Shown piece by piece: positions 1 through 8,709 of a DNA stretch of 64,000 nt. Position 1 is the first letter of the stretch. Each line of letters starts with the position of its first letter. The position numbers were made by a program, and so were the translations under genes. The stretch is from Sulfurisphaera javensis (GTDB lineage: Archaea; Thermoproteota; Thermoprotei_A; Sulfolobales; Sulfolobaceae): contig NZ_AP031322.1 in the NCBI RefSeq assembly GCF_041154675.1, positions 186,001 through 250,000 on the forward strand, given 5' to 3'. Below the pieces are notes generated by a model. The model ran no database searches, had not been told where the DNA came from, and saw nothing but the letters and a program-made list of their open reading frames with translations.

Positions 1-469
1 TCCAAGATTCAATTGCTGGTCCTATTACTAAACTCGCACTTAAAGCTAAAGTATATATAGACAAAACTCTTTCCCTTTGCTTTCTATCTTTTAATAACCC
101 AGCATAAGTTATTATATTAGGCATTAGAATTCCTAAGACTACCCCAGCAATTCCAGACAAAATCCAAACTGTAATTGGAGAAACTAAATAAAAAAGAGGC
201 AAGAGAAATGCATAAATTAAAGCAGAAATTCTGAAAACAATTTTTCTAATATCTCCTCTTAACCTAGAATTTATTATCCCACTACCTATAAATGTTGATA
301 ACGAAGTTAACGCAGAAATTATTCCTACCTCTTCTTCATTAAAATTAAATAAATACTTTACAACAAGGGGTAATGTTGTCATTAACATATTGTTTGAGGC
401 TCTTACAGCTATAGTCAATGGAATAATAACAAGTAATGCTTCAATAAATGTTATTTCTTTTCTTTGCAT
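1..469 (-). CDS. MFS transporter, N-terminal part (runs off the window)
   Basis: An open minus-strand frame starts at the ATG ending at 469 (MQRKEITFIEALLV...) and stays open to the window edge, giving about 156 residues. It shows four to five hydrophobic helices, and a basic loop (KDRKQRERV) follows the predicted fourth helix, as in major facilitator permeases. The C-terminal half is missing because the window begins inside it. The substrate cannot be told. It is transcribed away from the DUF3834-like gene at 551, leaving an 81-bp divergent promoter region. Membrane localisation is inferred from the helices; the family call rests on overall pattern only. Confidence 0.75.
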   Translation of the reverse strand, partial: MQRKEITFIEALLVIIPLTIAVRASNNMLMTTLPLVVKYLFNFNEEEVGIISALTSLSTFIGSGIINSRLRGDIRKIVFRISALIYAFLLPLFYLVSPITVWILSGIAGVVLGILMPNIITYAGLLKDRKQRERVLSIYTLALSASLVIGPAIESW

Positions 470-550
470 AAAAATGTGATTTTCTTATTGCTATTTAAGT
501 TTATTTGACGTAAAATTTTCTAATAAAAACATTTAAGGAATTGAGTTTCT

Positions 551-1237
551 ATGAAACTCATGAGTTCCCAAAATAAAATTAGAATATTAGCCGCTCCAGG
601 CCCAGTATCTTATCCATTAATAGCATATCAAATTAAAAATAAAGACATAGAAATAACATTCGGAAAAGAAGGAACTTCAGCAGACGCAATAGTTGATTCA
701 ACAGTATCATTAGTAAAAAGGGGATTAAGGTTAGACTATATTACCGTAAAGAGGTTAATGGTTATATCTCCCGGTGTTAGAGAAGGAAAAATAGGTATTT
801 GGAGAAAAGGAAGTGCTGCTGATGTCCTAACAAGAGCTGTTATAGATAAAAGAAAATTAAACGCTGAAATTATATATAGTGAAGACTTTTTACAACTACT
901 TAACATGCTAAAAAGTAATCAAGTTTCATCAGCTACTCTTAGTTCAGCTATTGCAAAAGGAGAAGCTTTTGAGGATTTATTAGAAGTTCCGGGCAGTTGC
1001 GGTATTCATATTAATAATTCTTCAGCTGAGGAAAGTATCATAAATGCTTATAAAGAGGGTATTGAAATAGCAAAGCAAGATTTAGATAGAGTAGCAGATT
1101 ATATTGTTAAAAACTTGCCAATTAAAGTAAATAAAGAATTTGTTGTAGGAGTATTTAAGAACGCTGAATTTGATATATGGAAAGGAGGAGAATTTAAAGA
1201 ATTTTATGAACTAGTAAAGAAGTATTCTTCGCAGTAA
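551..1237 (+). CDS. DUF3834-like protein, possibly a solute-binding-protein fold
   Basis: This 228-residue soluble protein has no signal peptide or membrane segment. The N-terminus (KIRILAAPGPVSYPLIAYQI) and later blocks such as GREGKIGIWRKG-type turns followed by an alternating beta/alpha pattern resemble archaeal DUF3834 proteins, which look like periplasmic-binding-protein (NMT1-like) folds without an export signal. I do not know the function. A Met at residue 4 (position 560) is an alternative start. It stands alone between a divergent permease and a DUF457-like gene 33 bp downstream. The fold assignment is inference from memory of the family. Confidence 0.6.
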   Translation: MKLMSSQNKIRILAAPGPVSYPLIAYQIKNKDIEITFGKEGTSADAIVDSTVSLVKRGLRLDYITVKRLMVISPGVREGKIGIWRKGSAADVLTRAVIDKRKLNAEIIYSEDFLQLLNMLKSNQVSSATLSSAIAKGEAFEDLLEVPGSCGIHINNSSAEESIINAYKEGIEIAKQDLDRVADYIVKNLPIKVNKEFVVGVFKNAEFDIWKGGEFKEFYELVKKYSSQ

Positions 1238-1270
1238 AATTAAATACTCTTCCTTTTGCCTTTTTAATAT

Positions 1271-1801
1271 ATGAAGTTAAAGACCCATTATGTTTTTTCT
1301 ACTGGCTTAATATCTTTACTATTAAGTCTCTTATTTAGTCTTAATTTTTATTATAATTTGTTTATTGCTTTCTATTCATCTTTTCTTGGTAATACTCTCA
1401 TAGATAGGATTGGACATAAGGAAATGTTAACTAGAAGAGGATATATTCCCGTTAGGACACCATTAACGCATACATTGCCAAGGAGTATTGGTTGGGGGTT
1501 AGTTGTGATCTTACCCTTACTATATTTAATTTATGAGACTCATTATGGTTATTCTTACTATTATGACGATGGTTATTATTATTCCTTTCTTCCAGTTATA
1601 ATATCTGGAATATTAGTTGGACCATCCCATATGCTTCTAGATGTTTTTACTGAGAATGGGATTTACATAAAGAAGAATGGAAAATGGAGAAGATATGCTT
1701 TAGCACACTTCAAATACGATAATATAGGAATAAATGGATTAGCAATTTTCTTAGGTTTTCTTATGTTATTAGCATCTTATTATTTTTCTTATCATTACTA
1801 G
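1271..1801 (+). CDS. DUF1286/DUF457-like membrane-bound metal-dependent hydrolase homologue
   Basis: 176 residues with about four hydrophobic segments. The histidine pattern fits the YdjM/DUF457 family of membrane hydrolase-like proteins: an early His in MKLKTHY, IGHKE near residue 48, LTHTLPRS near residue 66 and GPSHMLLDVFT near residue 116, where HxxxD is the family hallmark. Sulfolobales versions are filed as DUF1286. The substrate is unknown; a membrane phosphoesterase-like role is the usual guess and remains inference. It starts 33 bp after the DUF3834-like gene on the same strand, so the two may be co-transcribed. Confidence 0.65.
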   Translation: MKLKTHYVFSTGLISLLLSLLFSLNFYYNLFIAFYSSFLGNTLIDRIGHKEMLTRRGYIPVRTPLTHTLPRSIGWGLVVILPLLYLIYETHYGYSYYYDDGYYYSFLPVIISGILVGPSHMLLDVFTENGIYIKKNGKWRRYALAHFKYDNIGINGLAIFLGFLMLLASYYFSYHY

Positions 1802-1901
1802 CTAGAATGAGTTTTATTATATCTCGTACGGTTTGTATTCAAATTTTAACCATTATATAATTGGGTTATAGGAGAAATTAACAAATAAGAAGTATTATTT
1901 T

Positions 1902-1912
1902 AAAAAAAAAAA
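1902..1912 (-). terminator. Oligo-T terminator of the pilin operon
   Basis: A run of 11 A on the plus strand reads as T11 on the minus strand, 24 nt past the stop of the large pilin gene. Archaeal RNA polymerase terminates at such U-tracts without needing a hairpin. The plus-strand DUF457-like gene ends about 100 nt away on the other side. Confidence 0.6.
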
Positions 1913-1935
1913 TAAAACTTGACTAAAATAAAAAA

Positions 1936-4083
1936 TTAACTAGCTTGACCTTGTACTGGTATACTATATGGTGGAATTATTGTTGTTATAGTTATCCCGT
2001 ATCCATTAGGCTCTAGCAATGTTAGATATAGCTCAATATAATCTACACTATTGCTTTCTAATGCTTGATATTGATTTTGAATACTCGTTGAGGGAGGGAA
2101 TAGATTTGGAGCAAAAATAGAGTTTACTGGTATAGTGAGAGTCAATGTAAAATTACTTACGTTTAAAGGAGTAACTATTATTGGCTTTGAAAAATTATCT
2201 AATGCACTACCATATAAAGTTGCTGAGAATGGTTGCACTCCGGAAGAGCCAAGAAATTGAATTATCTCATCCGTTTTCATTGTAATTTGTGCAGAAGTAA
2301 ATACTAAAGTTTCATTGCTAGGATTACCTATAGCAACACTTATCCTTACTACTAAGGGTGTGACTATCCAATAGTAGTTACTAAGAAGTCCTGAATATGC
2401 TGCTTCAACTACAGCATTCTTAGTACCTGGAAGAACTGTTAATGTAACTGGTGGAACCCAAGCTCCTAATAAATAACGATAATCATTTTCAAATTCTCCG
2501 TTTATTTTTCCACTAAAATCAGAAATTCCTACTTGATATATTTCTAATGAACCAATAGGTGGGAAAGTAATTAGCCCATTAAATGTCCCTGAGCCGTGAT
2601 TATTTGATAGTACTAAGATTCCACTAAATTCATTTATAGTAACATTAAAGGGTAATGGAAAAGCGAGTACATTAGGTAATACTGAGTTTGCTATGACATT
2701 ATTGAATTCTGCGTTATTAAGTTTAGCAGATATAATTGGTGCAGCTATTAAATAACCTAGTAAATCATAAACGCCATTGGCTGTAATTTTTACTTTGTTA
2801 AGAATACCATTTATATAACCGTCTAGGTAACCTTGAGTATTATATGATGGAGTTAGAGTAGCTGATAAAATAGTTCCTTCTATTATTCCCGTTATATTAT
2901 TCCCAGTTATAGTTATTTGATTTCCATTTTCACTCTTTTTAATCTCTTTTATTCCGTTTACATATCCGTTGAAAGATCCGTTTATGGTAATACTACCACT
3001 AACATTATAGACTTGTATGGTCCCTGAGCCAGAGATAGTAATATTTAAATAGTCTGGATTAACGAAGTAGTTATTTAATATTGAGCCTGGTAATAGAATT
3101 TCACCACTGAAACTTTCACCACTTACACTACCTAATAAGAAGGAATAGGTAAATGTTATTGACTCTGCATTTCCACTAACGAAATATATAGGATACCCAG
3201 AATTACTTCCTAAACTACCGCTAAATGTACCTTCTAACGTCATATTTGCTCCTACGAACACTCCACTTAAAGTTCCTTTAAATTGTGGTGGTGGTGGTGA
3301 CGATAATGATAATGAAGAAGATGAATTATATTCGTAAGCTATCGGTCCATTCCAGTATCCGTTAAAGGTAAAAATACCGTTAGATTGCTTACTTAGTAAA
3401 TAAGCCCATACAAATGTCATAGTATTTGAATTAGGTCCATTCACGTCATGGATAAACTGTTGTATAGGAATGCCATTTTGAGAAATTTTTAATATTTCAA
3501 ATTGTGGTTGCTCTAGTACAGTAAAGTTATAAGGATCTACTGCTGGAATTCCAATGCTTTTCTTTAAAGAGGGCATAGGCAGGACGTATGGTGGAGAGGC
3601 ATAAATTATGTTACCATATTGTGTTACTGCTGCTACGTAAGAGGCTTGATTCTTATAAGGTTGCTTAGATAGTGGTATTTGAATAGCTGGGTAGCCAGCT
3701 AATTTTGTATTTGCGTATTTAATTTCTACGTTTATATTTACTGATTTTGTTACCCATGTTGTTCCATTGAATACTTCTATTGAAGTTATTGTAAGCGGTT
3801 CTGGTGGATTTTGGTTTTCTACGAATACAAAATATGCGCTACCATCTTGGTAAATAAAGTACACTGGAGCTACTGAAAATCCCCCAGAATTAAAATCGAT
3901 TGGTTGAAAATCTCTATACTGTTCTAATGCAAGGTTTTTATAAGCTTGTGCATTTTGGATTTGTTGTGCTTGGACTGTTGGTTGAGAGAATAAGTATATT
4001 CCTAATGGGATTAGAACTGCTAGTAGTATAATTAAGATTATGAAGAATCCGACTACTTCAGATAAACCTTTTTTCTTTCTCAT
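1936..4083 (-). CDS. Very large archaeal type IV pilin-like protein with class III signal peptide
   Basis: I prefer the ATG at 4083, which overlaps the upstream stop as ATGA and gives 715 residues; an ATG two codons earlier (4089) also exists. The N-terminus MRKKKGLSEVVGFF is a class III signal: PibD-type peptidase would cut after KKKG, leaving a hydrophobic helix of about 20 residues that builds the filament core. An outer domain follows. A Ser/Pro linker near residues 253-266 leads into some 300 residues of short Gly/Ser-rich beta-strand repeats (patterns such as GTFSG, GSFNG and GYING), many with N-glycosylation sequons. Typical archaeal pilins have 100-200 residues, so this is a giant pilin or surface adhesin. 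No assembly ATPase lies nearby. Confidence 0.75.
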   Translation of the reverse strand: MRKKKGLSEVVGFFIILIILLAVLIPLGIYLFSQPTVQAQQIQNAQAYKNLALEQYRDFQPIDFNSGGFSVAPVYFIYQDGSAYFVFVENQNPPEPLTITSIEVFNGTTWVTKSVNINVEIKYANTKLAGYPAIQIPLSKQPYKNQASYVAAVTQYGNIIYASPPYVLPMPSLKKSIGIPAVDPYNFTVLEQPQFEILKISQNGIPIQQFIHDVNGPNSNTMTFVWAYLLSKQSNGIFTFNGYWNGPIAYEYNSSSSLSLSSPPPPQFKGTLSGVFVGANMTLEGTFSGSLGSNSGYPIYFVSGNAESITFTYSFLLGSVSGESFSGEILLPGSILNNYFVNPDYLNITISGSGTIQVYNVSGSITINGSFNGYVNGIKEIKKSENGNQITITGNNITGIIEGTILSATLTPSYNTQGYLDGYINGILNKVKITANGVYDLLGYLIAAPIISAKLNNAEFNNVIANSVLPNVLAFPLPFNVTINEFSGILVLSNNHGSGTFNGLITFPPIGSLEIYQVGISDFSGKINGEFENDYRYLLGAWVPPVTLTVLPGTKNAVVEAAYSGLLSNYYWIVTPLVVRISVAIGNPSNETLVFTSAQITMKTDEIIQFLGSSGVQPFSATLYGSALDNFSKPIIVTPLNVSNFTLTLTIPVNSIFAPNLFPPSTSIQNQYQALESNSVDYIELYLTLLEPNGYGITITTIIPPYSIPVQGQAS

Positions 4084-4634
4084 AACCATTCATAACCCAC
4101 CTCCACAAACTTGCCCTGGATTTGAACAAAAAACATAACTATAGGAGTATACCCATTTGGGGGTGAAAGGGTAAGAACTTGGGGTGCTCCAGTAACTGTT
4201 TTCCAAAGCGTGATTTCTCCTTCATACATTTCCTTCAAGCTTGTGGAGTATAGTATGGTATTGTATGTTTTACCAGTTGTTGTGCCATTTACTAAACCAT
4301 AAAGTATTTTCCCAGAAGAAGTGTAGGCTAACTGTGGTGTTATCTCATCAGAACTTTGTTTAAAATAACTAGGAACGTAAAAAACTGTTAGGTAAATTAT
4401 ACCATGATAATTGAAATCTTGTGGTACAATAAATAATGTTATATTATTTGAATTTGAAATAGATTCATTATTAGATATTGTAACGTAAAGTCCGTTTGCA
4501 ATGTTTTCGGCTTGAGTTTGTATTGATATTGTATTATATTGATAGCTCGCAAAAACACTTGATAAGCTAAATACTACTAAGCCTATAAGAATGGTAGCAA
4601 TAATAAGTATAAATGCAACAACAGAACTTTCCAT
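4080..4634 (-). CDS. Single-helix pilin-like or ArlF/G-like surface protein
   Basis: 184 residues. The N-terminus (MESSVVAFILIIATILIGLVVFSLSS) is one hydrophobic helix with no basic residues or Gly before it, so no class III cleavage site is visible. This resembles ArlF/ArlG-type proteins or minor pilins that keep their N-terminus. The remainder is a beta-rich extracellular domain with several N-x-S/T sequons around residues 55-70. It is the first gene of the operon with the giant pilin (4-nt ATGA overlap), so the two probably act together, for example as tip or anchor and fibre. The exact family is not recognised. Confidence 0.65.
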   Translation of the reverse strand: MESSVVAFILIIATILIGLVVFSLSSVFASYQYNTISIQTQAENIANGLYVTISNNESISNSNNITLFIVPQDFNYHGIIYLTVFYVPSYFKQSSDEITPQLAYTSSGKILYGLVNGTTTGKTYNTILYSTSLKEMYEGEITLWKTVTGAPQVLTLSPPNGYTPIVMFFVQIQGKFVEVGYEWL

Positions 4635-5081
4635 ATTTATTATCCCTATAGATTATTTAATATAATTACCTCTATTTAAATTTTAAGTTATGACTCTGTG
4701 TTTAACTATGTTTATATAGTCTTTTTCATTTAATTCTACTATTCAAAGATTTATTATAATCTTTAAATAACCTCGAATTATACTTACTAATAATTACTTA
4801 AAGATAATAAGGAATTGTATTATAAATCCTTAAAAATTTATAATATAAGGGTATTTAACTATATGTATATAAAGATATATATATATTTATATAAATTAGT
4901 ATTTTATATTATCTATTATAATTATTCTTATAGGAAATATATGAATATATTAATTTATAATATTAATTATTAATTTATTAAAATATAAACTAGATACTGA
5001 GACAATATATGAATACTCAATCGGTTATGTAAGAATTGAGTTTTCAATAAACTTATTATAAAGTGATTTAACAGAATTTTA
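4635..5081. other. 447-bp intergenic region with extreme A+T block
   Basis: Divergent region between the pilin operon (minus) and a small membrane-protein gene (plus). Positions about 4740-5010 are almost entirely A and T with TATATA-type tracts. No ORF, tRNA or clear repeat family is visible. At the right end the sequence TTATTATAAAG (5052-5062) sits about 26 nt ahead of the ATG at 5082 and looks like a TATA box. The remainder may hold the pilin promoter, but no operator can be singled out. Confidence 0.5.
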
Positions 5082-5324
5082 ATGATAAGAAAAGTAAACA
5101 GAGCTACATCAACTGCATTACTTTTTATAATTTTTATCTCAATGAGACTTTTATCAATGGAAAAGCTAATGATTATTTTCTTACCTTTTTTGTTAGTTTC
5201 AGATTCTACGTTATTTCTATTTACATTAGCCTTATTTCCTTTAGCTATATTTCTATTAATTGTTTCGGCTATAGTGAGGTTTTATCAGATAGTAAAAAGC
5301 TCTATGCTTAGTCGGTCAGAATAA
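5082..5324 (+). CDS. Small membrane protein, unknown function
   Basis: 80 residues with two to three hydrophobic stretches (about residues 10-35 and 40-68) and a basic N-terminus. It lacks recognisable motifs. Support for its being real is a TATA-like sequence centred near 5057, about 26 nt upstream of the ATG, which fits a leaderless transcript. It ends 13 nt before the convergent PaREP1 gene. It could be a chance ORF in A+T-rich DNA. Confidence 0.4.
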   Translation: MIRKVNRATSTALLFIIFISMRLLSMEKLMIIFLPFLLVSDSTLFLFTLALFPLAIFLLIVSAIVRFYQIVKSSMLSRSE

Positions 5325-5337
5325 ATTTAACGATTAT

Positions 5338-5817
5338 TCAATTTTTCTGTGTTAATTTTCTAGTGTTTTCTAACATTATTTCAATATCCCTTATTACCTC
5401 CTTTATATAATCTATGCTCAATTTTCCTTCATGAAAACCCCAAACGTCTAGGATATACCCAGTATCCCAACCTCTTCTTACCCAATCTCCTAGCTTTTTA
5501 GAAAGAAATAGAGAGGTAGACTGAAGCTTGTAAGTATACCATCTTCCTTCTTTCTTAAATTCTTCATACTCCGGTGTATCATACAATTCTGCCAAAAGTT
5601 TGATTAATTCTTCTGCAACTTTATATAGTTTCTCTGAAGCTTGAATAGGATCTCCTTTATCAATAAACTCTCTAGCTTCTTTAAAGTATTTTTCAGCTAA
5701 ATTTAATCTAAGTCTAATGCTTTCTTCTGGATCAATTTTGTCTAACTCTTTAAGAATGACATCTATTACATTAATCCCTTTTTCTTCAGCTTTCTTAAGT
5801 ATCTCTTCCACAAACAT
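5338..5817 (-). CDS. PaREP1 family protein
   Basis: 159 residues, all-helical. The central block (YFKEAREFIDKGDPIQASEKLYKVAEELIK, split here only as a description) is the signature of the PaREP1/PaREP8 family, which is expanded in hyperthermophilic archaea and has been related to HEPN-like helical folds. The Trp-rich segment GDWVRRGWDTGYILDVWGFHEG is also typical. Function is unknown in the family. Two paralogues lie in tandem at 48267-48963. No partner gene is adjacent, so a toxin-antitoxin role cannot be argued from context. Confidence 0.75.
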   Translation of the reverse strand: MFVEEILKKAEEKGINVIDVILKELDKIDPEESIRLRLNLAEKYFKEAREFIDKGDPIQASEKLYKVAEELIKLLAELYDTPEYEEFKKEGRWYTYKLQSTSLFLSKKLGDWVRRGWDTGYILDVWGFHEGKLSIDYIKEVIRDIEIMLENTRKLTQKN

Positions 5818-5868
5818 ACATTTGCAAGAAATAATTTAAGTCAGACGGGTAAGTTGTCTTCATCTATC

Positions 5869-6960
5869 TTAGAGGTCCCTACTCATCATACTACTAATAA
5901 TTGCTAATATACTGCAGATTATAAGCATTACACTCATATTCATTCCTAGGGTAAAAGGAAGTAAAGTAACTAATGTTACTCCGAATCCTCCACCAATAAT
6001 CCTTCCAACAAGGAAAGATAAATTTGTTCCAGTTCCTCTCATTTTTGGTGGGTAAAGTTCACTTATCCAGACTCCTAAGTAAGAGAAGAATGATGAACCT
6101 AAAAATACTGTAAATGTACTCACTACAAGAAGATTTTTATCGTAAAGAGAAAACAAAAATATCAATGAGGCTATTAATGCCACTACAGAAAGTATTATTG
6201 AAGTCCTTTTCCTTCCTATAATATCAGATATATAACCAGAAAGTGCGTAAAAGAATATTCCTAAGGCAGAGGCTATGAGTAGTAAATCATAGTTTATTTT
6301 GTCAATTTCAAAAAGCGTAGGAATTAATGAAACAAAGGGAACTGTATACAAAAATGCTGAGATAGCTAAGATAGAAGTAATTATCGCAATTTTTATGTCT
6401 AATTCTGAGAAATTAGAAAACGGCGAAACTCCTCTCCTACCTCTTGTTTCTTGTATTGTAAAAGAAAGTGGGGATAGAACAAGAGAGAGTAATCCTATTA
6501 ATAAGAGAGAATAATGTGTTAAAGCAAATAAAAGGGATAAAAGATAACCAGCAAAATATAATCCTTGCATGAAACCTCCTATACTTCCCCTCCCAGATTT
6601 TAAAGATTCAGCAACTATAGCATAACTAATTCCGTTTTCACCATTAACTCCAAAACCAACAATAAACCAGGTTACAAATAAGAAATAAACGTTAGAAATA
6701 AAATAGGAGATCAAAGTTCCAATTCCAAATAAAAGTACAGAAACGAAAAGTGATATTCTCCTTCCGTAAGAATCTGATAAGGCACCCATTATTAATCCTC
6801 CAATTGCTCCTCCAATCCATCCTAATGAAACAACTAAGGCTAAAGTTGTAATTGATGTATGAAGTTCTTTACTTAATGACGGTATTAAAGGGACTATGGA
6901 GTAAACTGCAATAGCTGAAATTAAGAAAAGTAATAAAGTTGAAAAAATTGATAATCTCAT
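5869..6960 (-). CDS. MFS transporter
   Basis: 363 residues with about 11-12 hydrophobic helices. Motif A of the major facilitator superfamily is visible in the loop after helix 2 (GALSDSYGRRISLF) and repeated in the second half (GYISDIIGRKRTSII). It is somewhat shorter than the usual 400 residues. The substrate is unknown. A monocistronic gene; the promoter should lie in the 263-bp gap upstream (6961-7223), where I see no gene. Confidence 0.85.
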   Translation of the reverse strand: MRLSIFSTLLLFLISAIAVYSIVPLIPSLSKELHTSITTLALVVSLGWIGGAIGGLIMGALSDSYGRRISLFVSVLLFGIGTLISYFISNVYFLFVTWFIVGFGVNGENGISYAIVAESLKSGRGSIGGFMQGLYFAGYLLSLLFALTHYSLLLIGLLSLVLSPLSFTIQETRGRRGVSPFSNFSELDIKIAIITSILAISAFLYTVPFVSLIPTLFEIDKINYDLLLIASALGIFFYALSGYISDIIGRKRTSIILSVVALIASLIFLFSLYDKNLLVVSTFTVFLGSSFFSYLGVWISELYPPKMRGTGTNLSFLVGRIIGGGFGVTLVTLLPFTLGMNMSVMLIICSILAIISSMMSRDL

Positions 6961-7223
6961 AAGGAATTGTTTTACTCCGAACTTTTAAGTTTTATCAGTT
7001 CTCTAAATAGAATTGAGAATAAGTTACGTGAGACTCAAAGATTTATTCTATTAGTTTAACACTAGTTATTTTTAACGTAAAGAAAAGTGTTTCTTAAGAC
7101 TTAAGCATTACACTCATATCATTATTTGTAACTCTCATTTGGTGTTTATCCTAAAATTCTTTTTGAAGGATTACGATGCTATTGTACTAATGAGACAAAT
7201 TTATGACGGTTCTGAACAAATTA

Positions 7224-7574
7224 TTAGATCTCTTTATATACATCGATAAATCTCTTGTACCACTCTTCATATATCTTTCTTGAAACTACGTGAATTTCGA
7301 AAATTCCAAATACATTTAATTTCATCAAAATGTGAGCATTCATCTTAGCTTGCAAATCAGCATTTTCACCATATTTATCAGATATGACTAAAACGTCGAT
7401 ATCACTATCTGGTCTAAAATTTCCTCTAACATAACTTCCGAATAGCAGTATCTTAGCATCTGGATCAAGTTCTTTAACAGCTTGTTTTATGATAGATAAA
7501 TACTTATCTAGATGAGAAAGTACTTCCTCTCTTTCCTTCATATCCTGGAGAAGTAAGTCTATGAAGTCAGGCAT
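7224..7574 (-). CDS. Minimal nucleotidyltransferase (MNT) of a HEPN/MNT pair
   Basis: 116 residues. The pol-beta superfamily signature is clear: ILLFGSYVRGNFRPDSDIDVLVIS, with GS at residues 46-47 and metal-binding Asp58 and Asp60. In described HEPN/MNT toxin-antitoxin systems the MNT protein is the antitoxin and can AMPylate the HEPN RNase. Its start overlaps the end of the upstream HEPN gene by 16 nt, as expected for co-translation. Cytoplasmic. The acidic residues are intact, so the enzyme should be active. Confidence 0.85.
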   Translation of the reverse strand: MPDFIDLLLQDMKEREEVLSHLDKYLSIIKQAVKELDPDAKILLFGSYVRGNFRPDSDIDVLVISDKYGENADLQAKMNAHILMKLNVFGIFEIHVVSRKIYEEWYKRFIDVYKEI

Positions 7575-7975
7575 TGTTGAACCATCTCTTTAAACTCTTC
7601 GACTAACCTTAAAACTTTTTCAGCTTGATCCCTTGTGTACTCAATTGGCATATAACAAGATGAGATATATGCTTGCTGAAGAACAGAAAGCAAGTCTATG
7701 TTCTCTTTAATGAAATCATCTACACATTTCTTCTCGTAAATTGTTTTTAAGTAATTGAAGAGTTTAATTAAATCATGAGATTTAGGATAGTCTCCGCTTT
7801 TCAAATAAATGAAATACTTTACATAAAGCTGAATGTATTGTTCAACGTTAAAAAGAACCATATCATAAAATCCTTTATCAAAGCTAACTTGTGCAATTAC
7901 GAGGAATTTTTCAGCTCTTTCCTTAAGAAAGCTCACATAAGATAGTTTAATTTTAAGTTTATAGGATTTTACCAC
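7559..7975 (-). CDS. HEPN domain protein, partner of the MNT
   Basis: 138 residues, helical. The pattern RAEKFLVIAQVSFDKGFYDMVLFNVEQYIQLYVKY, then GDYPKSHDLIKLF and a C-terminal YTRDQAEKVLRLVEEF helix, matches COG2250-type HEPN proteins that pair with MNTs. In many relatives the segment before the last helix reads roughly ARYPD; here it is SCYMPI, so the conserved Arg appears to be Cys. That might lower or abolish RNase activity. It is the first gene of the pair. An internal Met is not available near the start, so the annotated start is kept. Confidence 0.75.
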   Translation of the reverse strand: MVKSYKLKIKLSYVSFLKERAEKFLVIAQVSFDKGFYDMVLFNVEQYIQLYVKYFIYLKSGDYPKSHDLIKLFNYLKTIYEKKCVDDFIKENIDLLSVLQQAYISSCYMPIEYTRDQAEKVLRLVEEFKEMVQQCLTS

Positions 7976-8071
7976 TAGTGATGATGATCTCTAACTTCAT
8001 AGACTCTTAAAACAGCTAAAGAGAACATGTGAGGAAATAAAGCTTTTTAGACTAAAAGAAAATATTGAGAT

Positions 8072-8314
8072 ATGATAAATGAATTATATGGACTTTACAC
8101 TTCTGATAACTCTAATATTTCTTGTCAATCATTCAATTGCCCCGTAAAAATAGTAGAAGATAATGAATATGGAATAATAGTAAAACTCTCAAACAATCCA
8201 CCGTATAAAGTTGATTCGCATGAAGCTTTTGTCATGATTTTCCGTGATATAGAGGGAAATATTGTAAGTATTGATATTGAATACAAGGGTATGAATGATG
8301 ATTCAGATAATTAG
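8072..8314 (+). CDS. Small protein of unknown function, first of an ORF string
   Basis: 80 residues, predicted mostly beta (alternating hydrophobics in VKIVEDNEYGIIVKLS and AFVMIFRDIEGNIVSIDIEYKG). No family recognised. It overlaps the next frame at 8295 by 20 nt, which suggests a small operon of related beta-rich proteins, since the downstream frames at 8295 and 8923 show similar strand patterns. Codon use is like the rest of the window. Confidence 0.45.
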   Translation: MINELYGLYTSDNSNISCQSFNCPVKIVEDNEYGIIVKLSNNPPYKVDSHEAFVMIFRDIEGNIVSIDIEYKGMNDDSDN

Positions 8315-8709
8315 AGCAAAATATGAGGTTAAAAAGATAAATCCCACTAAAATTTTAATAAGAACTAAAGAAGAAAATTTAATTATTCAAATTTTTTATT
8401 CCTATTGCTATTTTTGCGACTTCTGATTACAAGAGTATCTCTCCCATAGTTAATGCAGTTATTGCAATAGATACTGACAATCCGAAATATGGTGAATTAT
8501 GTAATCCTCTTAAGTACTCTTCTCACATTCCAGAAAAAATAGTAGAACAGAAAACTTTAGATGAAGGAGAGACCATAATATATCTCAATGAGAAGGAGTA
8601 TGTAATTAAAGGTAAAATCACTAACCTTAATGTATATACAGATTTAAGGGATCAACTAGGTAACCCGTGTGTGAACATTTCATGGACAGTCTTAACGATT
8701 ACAAAATAG
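8295..8709 (+). pseudogene. Frameshifted small gene (T-run slip at 8392-8397)
   Basis: Translation from ATG 8295 gives MMIQIIRAKYEVKKINPTK... and stops soon after a run of six T at 8392-8397. Removing one T joins it to a second open frame (IFIPIAIFATSDYKSISPIV... to ...VNISWTVLTITK, stop at 8709), giving one protein of about 137 residues. Both halves have the same beta-rich character. This is a broken gene, a sequencing error in a homopolymer, or programmed frameshifting; the sequence alone does not decide. It overlaps the neighbours on both sides. Confidence 0.55.

Noticed and set aside
4740-5010. Extreme A+T block as a replication origin
   Set aside because: No Cdc6/Orc1 or WhiP gene nearby and no origin-recognition-box repeats seen; ordinary for promoter regions in this A+T-rich genome.
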